Made by a program: the position numbers and the translations under genes. Below the pieces are notes generated by a model. It searched no databases. It worked only from the letters and a program-made list of their open reading frames with translations, and was not told where the DNA came from. Shown in pieces: positions 1-6,686 of a stretch of 9,884 nt of DNA (position 1 is the stretch's first letter; every line of letters begins with the position of its first letter). Origin of the DNA: an uncultured Lachnospiraceae bacterium (GTDB lineage Bacteria > Bacillota > Clostridia > Lachnospirales > Lachnospiraceae); NCBI GenBank assembly GCA_900554205.1, contig USGM01000114.1, forward strand, positions 1-9,884, read 5' to 3'.

Positions 1-409
1 TCGCTACAGGAACGGAGATCGCACAGCGGAAGGGGCGGAGGAAAAGCCAGACCGCAGAAAGGAGGCGGTAGCCGGGATTTTCTGCCGGGAGGTATCTCCC
101 TTTCCGGATGATACCTGTCATAATGGCACGAATCTGCTCTGCTGCGATTGGTCCCTCCACCTTCGTCTGGTTATCTCCGACCATGTAAAAGCCGTCGCTC
201 CGTTTTCTCCATATCCGATGCAGGACAAGAATGCTGCCTTCCCTGCGGTAGAGCACGACATCTCCCCGGCGCAGCTCCGCCGGGTCGGCGGCATGAAGAA
301 TCACCTCATCCCGCCCCGGCACAAGCAGCGGGCACATACTGTAGCCCTGCGGCCGGATCTGTATGCTCTTCCCCTCTCTCAATACCTCTTCAATATCAAT
401 CCGCTCCAT
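1..409 (-). CDS. S24/S26-type signal-peptidase-like protein (3' end cut off by window edge)
   Basis: This reading frame starts at an ATG at 409 and is still open at base 1, giving 136 residues with the C-terminus missing. Seen in the sequence: the block GYSMCPLL puts a candidate nucleophile at Ser24, GDVVLYRR follows at about 49-56, VLHRIW carries His64, and VGDNQ carries Asp79. Known of the family: Ser, His and Asp in this order are the signature of the Sec11/SipW-like branch of S26 peptidases, which use His where bacterial LepB uses Lys. There is no N-terminal membrane segment. A hydrophobic stretch at about 116-127 is the only candidate for membrane contact. A G-rich ribosome binding site (414-420) sits about 4 bases before the start. 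Inference: a membrane-associated or cytoplasmic protease that matures a specific secreted or peptide substrate. Relatives in clostridia often sit near peptide-export genes, but the relevant neighbour would lie left of this window. Substrate unknown. Confidence 0.85.
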   Translation of the reverse strand, partial: MERIDIEEVLREGKSIQIRPQGYSMCPLLVPGRDEVILHAADPAELRRGDVVLYRREGSILVLHRIWRKRSDGFYMVGDNQTKVEGPIAAEQIRAIMTGIIRKGRYLPAENPGYRLLSAVWLFLRPFRCAISVPVA

Positions 410-423
410 CTCTCTCCCCCGTA

Positions 424-561
424 CTCCCTTTCCTAATCCTTCCCTGTATCCTTCTCATGTCTGCCCTTCCCAATGTCTCCCTTTCCTGCATCTGCCCCTC
501 CCCCTCCCCATATCTTCCCTGTATCGTCCTCCCTCGCATTTTCCTATCTCTTCCCTCTATC
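424..561 (-). repeat. Purine-rich leader with short degenerate direct repeats
   Basis: Read on the plus strand, CTTCCCTGTATC occurs exactly at 439-450 and 514-525 and with one mismatch at 550-561. CTCCCTTTCCT occurs exactly at 424-434 and 477-487. On the transcribed minus strand these become GATACAGGGAAG and AGGAAAGGGAG, so the leader is a run of G-rich, Shine-Dalgarno-like words interrupted by ATG, ATA or ATT triplets, ending in the real ribosome binding site and ATG of the S26-type gene. At its upstream border, CTTGC (567-571) and GCAAG (579-583) can pair and leave an AAAGGAG-like word in the loop. Inference: the tract grew by slippage or local duplication. Whether it affects translation is unknown. 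Confidence 0.6.
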
Positions 562-623
562 TTTCTCTTGCTCCTTTCGCAAGACATATAGGCATTGAGG
601 AACTCCAAATTTTCCAAACCAGT

Positions 624-786
624 TGTGCAGGATGCACATGACCACAAGCAGCGCACTCTGGAGCCGCCGGTGCTTAGTCTCCGTACTTTGGAGACTTACG
701 CACCGCTGCGTGCGGAAGGTAGCGAGAGCGTGCCTGCGGTGGTCTGTGTAGCTTGTGCAACGTTACTTGCAGAAACGTAAATTGCA
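624..786. repeat. Cluster of small inverted repeats (hairpins)
   Basis: Several perfect or near-perfect stems follow one another. TGTGCA pairs with TGCACA around a 3-base loop (624-638). CGGTGC plus GTCTCC pairs with GGAGAC plus GCACCG (668-705), with a small internal loop. CCGC pairs with GCGG (703-715), or alternatively CACCGC (701-706) pairs with GCGGTG (736-741). GGTAGC pairs with GCGTGCC around a GAGA loop (718-734, one bulge and one G-U). TGCAA plus CGTT pairs with AACG plus TTGCA (756-786, with a bulge). No U-run follows any stem on either strand, so these are not ordinary terminators. Possible readings are a REP-like palindromic element, a processed or stabilised 3' end of the transporter mRNA, or a structured RNA. 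Confidence 0.55.
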
Positions 787-789
787 ATT

Positions 790-2316
790 TCAGACTGGAG
801 AATCTTTTGCCAGTTCCTTGCAGATGCGGTTATACTCCGCTTCATCCAGCTTATATTTCTTGCGGTACAGGAAGTAGGAAACCAACAGCAGCGCACAGGG
901 CAGCACCGTCATCACGATCAGCAGCCCCATGTTCTGTCCCGTGGAAACACCCGAATGCTCCCCACCGGTCGCCCCGAAAATAACAGCGGAAATCTTCGCC
1001 AGCTTCTCCTCCTCTGCGATCAGCCCTTGTGCACACTGCTGCTCCAGATCTGATATCTGGTTCGTGTAATCCGTCACGCCGAAGATCAGATAAGTAATCG
1101 ATGTGATTGCAACAATCAGCGCGGATGCCATCTTCGTGATAAACGGACGCAGGGACGTGATGATACCCTCGTCTCTCGCCCCGAACTTATATTCATTGTA
1201 CTCAACCGTGTTCATGATGGAAATCATCATGACAAGGTAGAAGCAATACTGTCCGAAATTAGCGAACATATAACCGATCACCAGCACCCAGAAGTCGCCG
1301 TTCCCTGCCAACGGAAGGAAGCCCGCAACGAGCATCAGCGCATAGCCGACGGTTGCGAGAACCGCCATGATGCCAAGCAGCTTCTTTCTCGGAATCCGCC
1401 TCGAGATTGCCGGATAAAAGATCATCAGGAACGCCGTCGCTGACATGCCGACCGTCGTGAACAGAGAGTACAGCCCTCCGTCGTAACCGAAATTAAAGTA
1501 GATGTAGGTAGAGCCGATCCCACCGATGACAAGACCGTTTCCGATCTGCTGAATAAGGAAGATCACGGCGACCCATACCAGCTGATCGTTTCTCGCTATC
1601 GTCGCAAAAATCTGCTTGAGGGAGAATTTTTCACGCTTTCCCTCCTGCCCCTTTTCGGCGGAAAGATGATCCGTCTCCCTGTGTTCCCGGACTCCAAGCA
1701 CCGTCACCATGAGGAACAGCGGCGCCAAAATAGCGATAATAAGCGCAATCCTGCCGTATGCCACGCTTGTGCTTCCTCCGATGGCATTGCTGCCTGTGGT
1801 AAACATCGGAATCAGAATGGCGGCAAGTGTGCTGCCGATGCCGGCAAACAGCGTTGCCCTCGACGTAAACTGGTTTCTGGCATCCGCCTCCGAGCTCAGC
1901 GCCGGTATCATTCCCCAGTAGGAAATATCATTCATCGTATAAGTAATGCTGAAACAGAAATACATCAGCCCGAAAAACCAGACAAAGGCCCAACCCTCAA
2001 GCTGGACGTTGAACAGCAGGTAGATCACGACGGAGGTCGACAGCACCCCCGCCACCAGCCATGGCTTGAACTTTCCGAATTTCGTCCGCGTCCGCTCGAT
2101 GATGTTGCCCATGATCGGATCATTCAATGCGTCAAACACCCTCGCGGCAATCATGATGCCGGTGATCGCGGCGATCTGTGCCGCCGTCAATGAGTGGGTG
2201 AACAACACAAAGGTGAGCAGGTAACTGTTGATCAGACAGTATACCGCATCGCGCCCAACCGTGCCGATCGGATAACAGATCAGATTTTTCTTTGTCACTT
2301 TCTTGTCGTCATTCAT
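790..2316 (-). CDS. GPH-family (MelB-like) sugar:cation symporter
   Basis: A 508-residue polytopic membrane protein predicted to import a glycoside, pentoside or hexuronide together with Na+ or H+. Seen: about twelve hydrophobic segments; FDALNDPIMG at 61-70, whose Asp62 and Asp66 match the cation-site aspartates of helix II in MelB; the loop RTKFGKFKPW at about 77-86; and YTMNDISYWGMIPAL at about 125-140, all typical of the family. A charged central loop (about 218-245) separates the two halves. An unusual hydrophilic stretch of roughly 45 residues (about 418-465, rich in Glu, Gln and Gly) lies before the last membrane segment, and the tail is charged. The start has AGAGGG 7 bases upstream. 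The gene lies 33 bp after the miaB stop with no terminator between, so it is probably the last gene of a pepT-miaB-transporter unit. No glycosidase lies beside it, so the substrate cannot be named. Family call is firm; substrate is open. Confidence 0.93.
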   Translation of the reverse strand: MNDDKKVTKKNLICYPIGTVGRDAVYCLINSYLLTFVLFTHSLTAAQIAAITGIMIAARVFDALNDPIMGNIIERTRTKFGKFKPWLVAGVLSTSVVIYLLFNVQLEGWAFVWFFGLMYFCFSITYTMNDISYWGMIPALSSEADARNQFTSRATLFAGIGSTLAAILIPMFTTGSNAIGGSTSVAYGRIALIIAILAPLFLMVTVLGVREHRETDHLSAEKGQEGKREKFSLKQIFATIARNDQLVWVAVIFLIQQIGNGLVIGGIGSTYIYFNFGYDGGLYSLFTTVGMSATAFLMIFYPAISRRIPRKKLLGIMAVLATVGYALMLVAGFLPLAGNGDFWVLVIGYMFANFGQYCFYLVMMISIMNTVEYNEYKFGARDEGIITSLRPFITKMASALIVAITSITYLIFGVTDYTNQISDLEQQCAQGLIAEEEKLAKISAVIFGATGGEHSGVSTGQNMGLLIVMTVLPCALLLVSYFLYRKKYKLDEAEYNRICKELAKDSPV

Positions 2317-2349
2317 TTTGTAACCCTCTTTTCCTTATCGTATTCTCGT

Positions 2350-3822
2350 CTACCGCGCCGTTCCCACATCCGTCGCGCCGACGATATGCCCCATATAGTA
2401 AAAGCCCCTGCACTCATCCATGGCTACGGGAACAATTTTCCCGATCAGCTCAGCGCCTCCCGGCACATGAACGATCGTATTGTTTGAGAGACGTCCCGTC
2501 ACCATGGAGCTGTCGTCACTGTTCACTTCCTCAATCAGCGCATCCATGACAAGCCCCTGATACTTTGCGATCTGTTCCCTTGCGGTGTCCTGCACGGTCT
2601 TCAACAGCTTGTCAAAGCTCACCTTCACCTGCTCCGCCGGAACCTGATCCTCCATCGCCGCCGCGGGCGTTCCGGTGCGCTTTGAATAGATAAAGGTAAA
2701 CGCATTGTCAAACTTCACCCTGCGCACCACATCCAGTGTCTCCTCCACATCCTCCGGCGTCTCCCCCGGGAACCCGACAATGATGTCCGTCGTGATCGCA
2801 ATATCCGGTATTTCCCTGCGGATCTTTTCCGCCAGCTCCAGATACTGCTCCTTCGTATAGCAGCGGTTCATCCGTTTTAAAATCTTCGTCGAACCCGACT
2901 GCAGCGGCAGGTGCAGATGACGGCAGATCTTCTTCGACTCCTTCATGACACGGATCAGATCCTCTGAGAGATCCTTCGGGTGCGAGGTCATAAAGCGGAT
3001 ACGCTCCAGCCCCTCAATCTTCTCCACCTCCCGGAGAAGCTCCGCAAAGCTGACCGGCTCCTCCAGATTCTTTCCGTAGGAGTTCACGTTCTGCCCGAGC
3101 AGCATGATCTCCACGACACCGTCCGCGACAAGCCCCCTGATCTCACGGATAATGTCCTCCGGTCTGCGGCTGCGCTCCCTTCCCCTGACATAGGGCACAA
3201 TACAGTAGCTGCAGAAGTTGTTGCAGCCAAACATGATATTAATGCCGGACTTAAAGGGATATTTTCTGTCTGTCGGCAGATCCTCCACAATCTTGTCCGT
3301 ATCCTTCCAGATGTCGATGATCATTCCCTCTGTCTCGAACGTCGCACAGAGCAGCTCCGCAAACTTATAAATATTGTGCGTTCCAAAGATCAGATCGACA
3401 AAGGAATAGCTCTTTTTCAGCTTCTCAATCACAGACGGCTCCTGCATCATACAGCCGCAGAGAGCGATCTTCATATTCGGGTTCCTGCGCTTATAGCCGT
3501 TGAGCTCCCCGAGTCTTCCGTAGACTCTCTGATTCGCGTTATCCCTGACCGTACAGGTGTTAAAGATCACAAAATCCGCTTTCTCGCTCTCGCTGATCTC
3601 ATAGCCTGCCTGCTCCAGAATGCCGACGAGCTTTTCCGAGTCGCGTGCGTTCATCTGACACCCGAATGTCGTGACGCAGCAGGTCGGTCTGCGCCCGAGC
3701 TTTTCTGTCAGTTCCCTGACATAGCTTCTGACCTTGCAGATAAAATAGAACTGTCGCTGTGGCTCCTCCTGCGGTGCAGGCTGTGCAAGATCAATATTGT
3801 CCAAATTCATTAATTCTGTCAT
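2350..3822 (-). CDS. miaB: tRNA-2-methylthio-N6-dimethylallyladenosine synthase MiaB
   Basis: A radical-SAM methylthiotransferase that converts i6A to ms2i6A at position 37 of tRNAs reading UNN codons. Numbered from the start used here (490 residues), Cys55 (TFGCQMNARDSE), Cys90 (FNTCTVRDNA) and Cys124 (CGCMMQ) are the N-terminal cluster ligands. Cys200, Cys204 and Cys207 in FGCNNFCSYCIVPYVRG form the CxxxCxxC radical-SAM site. A TRAM domain fills the last 65 or so residues. The N-terminal extension of about 45 residues before the UPF0004 domain is usual for clostridial MiaB. Start choice: the ATG at 3822 has GAGG 6 bases upstream (3829-3832), while the in-frame ATG at 3834, four codons earlier, has AGGA touching it, which is too close. 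The neighbours are pepT and a sugar transporter, not the mutS/mutL genes that often follow miaB in Firmicutes. All catalytic residues are present. Confidence 0.96.
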   Translation of the reverse strand: MTELMNLDNIDLAQPAPQEEPQRQFYFICKVRSYVRELTEKLGRRPTCCVTTFGCQMNARDSEKLVGILEQAGYEISESEKADFVIFNTCTVRDNANQRVYGRLGELNGYKRRNPNMKIALCGCMMQEPSVIEKLKKSYSFVDLIFGTHNIYKFAELLCATFETEGMIIDIWKDTDKIVEDLPTDRKYPFKSGINIMFGCNNFCSYCIVPYVRGRERSRRPEDIIREIRGLVADGVVEIMLLGQNVNSYGKNLEEPVSFAELLREVEKIEGLERIRFMTSHPKDLSEDLIRVMKESKKICRHLHLPLQSGSTKILKRMNRCYTKEQYLELAEKIRREIPDIAITTDIIVGFPGETPEDVEETLDVVRRVKFDNAFTFIYSKRTGTPAAAMEDQVPAEQVKVSFDKLLKTVQDTAREQIAKYQGLVMDALIEEVNSDDSSMVTGRLSNNTIVHVPGGAELIGKIVPVAMDECRGFYYMGHIVGATDVGTAR

Positions 3823-3828
3823 TCCGTT

Positions 3829-3832
3829 CCTC
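3829..3832 (-). promoter_or_regulatory. Ribosome binding site that decides the miaB start
   Basis: On the minus strand GAGG lies 6 bases before the ATG at 3822, good spacing for initiation. The alternative ATG at 3834 overlaps this site, so initiation there would occupy it. This favours the 3822 start. Confidence 0.5.
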
Positions 3833-3867
3833 ATTCCTGTGTATTTTCTGTCATTCCATCCCCGTGC

Positions 3868-5115
3868 TTACTTTGCCTGCGGGTGAAAATCGGCATACCT
3901 CTGCGCCAGCCTTACGATCAGCTCCGTCACCGCCTCCATAGACTGCACGCAGGCATACTCATAACGGCTGTGATAATTCGCACCGCCGGTGCAGAGATTC
4001 GGGCAGGGCAGTCCCATGTAGGAGAGTCTCGCACCGTCCGTGCCGCCTCTCACCGGAGAGATCACCGGCTCCACGCCGAGCTCCCGAAGAACCGCCGACG
4101 CATTCTCCATCAGATGTGCATGCGGTCTCAGCACTTCCTTCATGTTATAATAGGAATCCTTCACCTCTGCGCAGACGGTGTTTTCGCCGTACTTGCGGTT
4201 CAGGAAGTCCGCACACTGCACGAACCAGTCCTTTTTCTGCTCAAAGAGGGTCCTGTCATGATCGCGTATGATATATTCGGCAACTGTTTTCTCCACATTT
4301 CCCGAGATGCTGTCGAGATGATAAAAGCCTTCGTACCCTTCGGTGTACATGGGGTTCTGGAAGGTCGGCAGCAGGCTCTGGAACTCCTGTGCGACCAGTA
4401 TGGAATTCACCATCTTTCCCTTTGCGCTTCCCGGGTGTACGCTTCGCCCGTTGACGGTCAGCTTTCCGGCAGCAGCGTTGAAGGTCTCGTCCTCCAGCTC
4501 ACCCAGCGCACCGCCATCCACCGTATAGGCAAAATCCGCGCCGAAGAGCTTTACGTCAAAATGATCTGCCCCAGCGCCGATCTCCTCATCCGGGGTGAAG
4601 CCGATGCGGATCTTTCCGTGCCGGAGTTCAGGGTGCTGTAAAAGATATTTCGCCGCCGTCATGATCTCCGCGACACCAGCCTTGTCGTCGGCTCCGAGCA
4701 GCGTCGTTCCGTCCGTGACGATCAGATCCTTGCCGACCAGTTCAAGCACCTCCGGGAAATCCTCCACCTTGAATACAATGTTTTCCGCCTCGTTTAACAC
4801 GATGTCCTTCCCGTCATAATTTTCCACAATGCGGGGACGGACGTTGGTGTCCGTTACCGCCGGTGAGGTATCCATATGGGAGATGAAGCCCAGAACCGCC
4901 GCATCCTCGCAGCCAACCGAAGCCGGCACGGACGCATAGACATAACAGTGCTCCTTGTCATAGGTGATCTCGCACGCTCCCATCTGCTCTAGTTCCTGAA
5001 CCAGCAGCTTTGCCAGATCATGCTGCTTTGCCGTGCTCGGTGTCGATGCCGAATTTTCATCGGACTGCGTATCAATTTTCACATAACGTAAAAAATTCTC
5101 TATTGTCTCAGACAT
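3868..5115 (-). CDS. pepT: Peptidase T (tripeptide aminopeptidase)
   Basis: A cytoplasmic M20-family di-zinc peptidase that removes the N-terminal residue from tripeptides. Its 415 residues are close to the usual length of about 410. Seen: SHMDTSP gives zinc ligand His80 and Asp82; GADDKAG gives bridging Asp143; TPDEEIG gives the catalytic Glu pair 177/178; YTVDGG gives Asp200; and CTGGANYHSRYE gives His382. VNGRSVHPGSAKGKMVN (about 221-237) lies in the dimerisation domain. All expected metal and catalytic residues are present. The start ATG at 5115 has AGAGG upstream with a rather long 9-base spacing. An out-of-frame ATG between the two reads only four codons. A strong promoter lies just upstream (5177-5205), and miaB follows closely with no terminator, so pepT is probably the first gene of an operon. 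Likely role: using peptide-derived amino acids. Confidence 0.97.
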   Translation of the reverse strand: MSETIENFLRYVKIDTQSDENSASTPSTAKQHDLAKLLVQELEQMGACEITYDKEHCYVYASVPASVGCEDAAVLGFISHMDTSPAVTDTNVRPRIVENYDGKDIVLNEAENIVFKVEDFPEVLELVGKDLIVTDGTTLLGADDKAGVAEIMTAAKYLLQHPELRHGKIRIGFTPDEEIGAGADHFDVKLFGADFAYTVDGGALGELEDETFNAAAGKLTVNGRSVHPGSAKGKMVNSILVAQEFQSLLPTFQNPMYTEGYEGFYHLDSISGNVEKTVAEYIIRDHDRTLFEQKKDWFVQCADFLNRKYGENTVCAEVKDSYYNMKEVLRPHAHLMENASAVLRELGVEPVISPVRGGTDGARLSYMGLPCPNLCTGGANYHSRYEYACVQSMEAVTELIVRLAQRYADFHPQAK

Positions 5116-5137
5116 ATTTCATAACCTCTGCTTTCTG

Positions 5138-5176
5138 AAAAAGATAGGTGCAGCAGGAAAGCTGCAACACCTCTTT
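5138..5176 (-). terminator. Intrinsic terminator after the AGCS symporter gene
   Basis: On the minus strand GCAGC (5154-5150 on the 3' side as plus-strand complement of GCTGC at 5161-5165) forms a stem with a 6-base loop. AGGT/ACCT extends it past a 3-base bulge, and AAAG/CTTT can pair further out. A run ATCTTTTTC follows at once. Position just after the symporter stop (5202) fits its role. It would also halt read-through into pepT. Confidence 0.7.
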
Positions 5177-5205
5177 ATCATAGCATATCCGGCAGGGTAT
5201 CTCAA
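5177..5205 (-). promoter_or_regulatory. Sigma-A type promoter for pepT
   Basis: On the minus strand TTGAGA (5205-5200) and TATGAT (5182-5177) each match 5 of 6 bases of the -35 and -10 consensus, with exactly 17 bases between them. The -35 box overlaps the stop codon of the AGCS symporter gene (5202-5204). Transcription would be expected to begin near 5170, inside the upstream arm of the terminator, about 55 bases before the pepT start. This is the best promoter match found in the window. Confidence 0.7.
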
Positions 5206-6632
5206 TCTTTTTTCTCTCCGCGGCGCATTGCCCGGAAGCCACGGTTTTCTCCCCTCTCCGGGCAATAGTCGGAAATCTCCCGGCAGACTGGCTTCGACAG
5301 GACAAGAAGGCATACCAGATTCGGAACCGCCATCAGCCCGTTGCAGATATCCGAAAAGTTCCACACTGCCTGCAAGGGACAGATACACCCGATAAACGCG
5401 ACGAGTCCGTACAGGAAACGATAAACCACATTGTACCTTGTCTGCCCGCCCATCAGGAACTCAAAGGCTCTCTCCCCCTGATACGCCCAGCCGATGATTG
5501 TCGCAAACGCGAAGAGGACGATGCACACCGCCATGAAGCGCTCGCCGAACTCCCCGAAGACCGTGTGAAAGGCGGCAAGCGTCAGCGCCGCTCCCGTCAG
5601 CGGCTGCCCATTTGCATCGACGCTCCCCAGCACACCGGACACCGCAAGTGCCAGCCCCGTCGCCGTACAGATGACGACTGTGTCCAGAAACACGCCTGTC
5701 ATGCTGATATAGCCCTGCCTTATGTAATCCTCCGTGTCTGCGGCTGCGGCGGAAATACCGGCAGCGCCCAGACCTGCCTCGTTAGAAAAAATGCCCCTCG
5801 ATACGCCCCATCTGACTGCCTCAAAGGCCGACACTGTCACCTGTCCGAACAATCCGCCCGACACCGCCGCCGGGCAGACCGCCGCATGCAATATCCCCGC
5901 CAGCGCTCCCGGAAGATTCCGCCAGTGGGCAAGGATGACAAGGATCGTTCCCGCCATATAGAATATCCCCATCAGCGGGACAAGCACCTGCGTCACCCGC
6001 CCGATCACGCCGATGCCGCCGAGTACAACCAGAATTGTCAGCACCGCTACGATCAGGCCGCTTCTCGCCTTCGATACCGAAAACGTCACCGCGACGGCAT
6101 CCGCGATGGAGTTCGACTGCGTCATATTCCCCATGCCGAAGGACGCGAAGACCGCAAAGACGGCAAAGCTGACCGCCAGCACATGCCCCGCCCTTCGGAT
6201 CGGGAACGCATTCTCCATGACATACATCGGGCCGCCTGCCGTCTGCCCCTTTTTATTTTTTCCCCTGTATTTTACCGCCAGTGTACTCTCCACGAGCTTC
6301 GTCGCAAGCCCGATCACACTCGCGGCAACCATCCAGAAAAGCGCTCCCGGGCCGCCAAGCACCATCGCCGTTGCCACGCCGATGATATTTCCTGTCCCGA
6401 TCGTCGCGGCAAGCTCTGTCGTCAGGGATGAGAAGGAGGAAACCGCTCCCTGCCGCCCGCCGCTGTCGCCTTTCTCCTTCTCCAGTCCCAGCGCACAGCG
6501 CAGCGCGAATTTCAATCTGCGCACCGGAAGCCCCTTAAGGCTTATCATCAGATAGACACCGGTTCCCAGCAAAAGCCCGAGCAGCCCCGGTCCCCACACA
6601 AGCTCATCTGCTCTCTGAATCCATTCGGACAT
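5202..6632 (-). CDS. AGCS-family sodium:alanine/glycine symporter
   Basis: A 476-residue polytopic inner-membrane transporter of the alanine-or-glycine:cation symporter family, which imports a small amino acid with Na+. Seen: AATIGTGNIIGVATAM (about 75-90), GGPGALFWM (93-101), LAVKYR (118-123) and GGPMYVME (133-140). GVSRGIFSNEAGLGAA follows near 275-290. All are hallmark blocks of the family. Hydrophobic segments cover most of the length, and the tail is basic and cytoplasmic. One difference: the segment usually reading close to SPFQAL before the TGN block reads SSFSSL here, so the substrate may differ from that of characterised alanine carriers (inference). The start at 6632 has AGGGGG about 6 bases upstream, and this site lies in the right arm of an inverted repeat. 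The gene follows a two-component system by 54 bp and ends at a terminator. Confidence 0.94.
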   Translation of the reverse strand: MSEWIQRADELVWGPGLLGLLLGTGVYLMISLKGLPVRRLKFALRCALGLEKEKGDSGGRQGAVSSFSSLTTELAATIGTGNIIGVATAMVLGGPGALFWMVAASVIGLATKLVESTLAVKYRGKNKKGQTAGGPMYVMENAFPIRRAGHVLAVSFAVFAVFASFGMGNMTQSNSIADAVAVTFSVSKARSGLIVAVLTILVVLGGIGVIGRVTQVLVPLMGIFYMAGTILVILAHWRNLPGALAGILHAAVCPAAVSGGLFGQVTVSAFEAVRWGVSRGIFSNEAGLGAAGISAAAADTEDYIRQGYISMTGVFLDTVVICTATGLALAVSGVLGSVDANGQPLTGAALTLAAFHTVFGEFGERFMAVCIVLFAFATIIGWAYQGERAFEFLMGGQTRYNVVYRFLYGLVAFIGCICPLQAVWNFSDICNGLMAVPNLVCLLVLSKPVCREISDYCPERGENRGFRAMRRGEKKD

Positions 6633-6639
6633 GAAAATC

Positions 6640-6675
6640 CCCCTGTACCCTTTGTAAAATATATCGGTACAGGGG
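6640..6675 (-). promoter_or_regulatory. 10-bp perfect inverted repeat covering the symporter ribosome binding site
   Basis: CCCCTGTACC (6640-6649) and GGTACAGGGG (6666-6675) are exact reverse complements separated by 16 AT-rich bases. In RNA from the minus strand they form a 10-bp GC-rich stem, and the downstream arm contains the G-rich ribosome binding site of the symporter gene (about 6638-6644). The loop includes a TATATT-like word. After the stem comes GATTTTC, too short a U-run for a confident terminator. It could be an operator for a dimeric regulator flanking a -10 box, a translational switch, or a weak attenuator. Confidence 0.6.
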
Positions 6676-6686
6676 AAAACATATGC

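Larger units (their letters stand above)
410..789. other. Intergenic region with hairpin cluster and purine/pyrimidine-biased leader
   Basis: These 380 bases separate the end of the GPH transporter gene from the start of the S26-type gene. I see no convincing gene. Frames that are open here have start codons without good ribosome binding sites and give low-complexity Arg/Gly/Glu-rich translations produced by the purine bias. The right half (about 620-789) holds several small hairpins. The left half (about 410-580) is almost pure pyrimidine on the plus strand, hence purine on the minus strand. Neither half ends a stem with a U-run, so there is no recognisable intrinsic terminator for the transporter gene on the minus strand. 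No convincing -35/-10 pair for the S26-type gene was found; a lone TATATG-like box lies near 585-590. Confidence 0.6.

Noticed and set aside
424..561. Possible CRISPR array
   Set aside because: The repeats are only 11-12 bases, have unequal spacing (53, 75 and 36 bases) and share the same purine bias as the spacers.
148..591. Plus-strand frame of 147 codons rich in Pro, Ser and Leu
   Set aside because: It is antisense to the S26-type gene and then reads the pyrimidine tract, which explains its composition.
396..656. Minus-strand frame of 86 codons overlapping the S26-type start
   Set aside because: Most of it is Arg/Gly/Glu-rich sequence forced by the purine tract, its start lacks a ribosome binding site, and it runs past the better supported start at 409.
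668..786. Intrinsic terminator for the GPH transporter gene
   Set aside because: Several stems are present but none is followed by a U-run on the minus strand.
2980..3813. Open plus-strand frame of 277 codons opposite miaB
   Set aside because: It is antisense to an intact miaB with all catalytic cysteines, and no ribosome binding site or domain supports it.
3883..4641. Open plus-strand frame of 252 codons opposite pepT
   Set aside because: Shadow of a complete pepT gene, with no recognisable domain.
5565..6431. Open plus-strand frame of 288 codons opposite the AGCS symporter
   Set aside because: It is antisense to a well-conserved membrane protein and the translation is Arg/His-rich low-information sequence.
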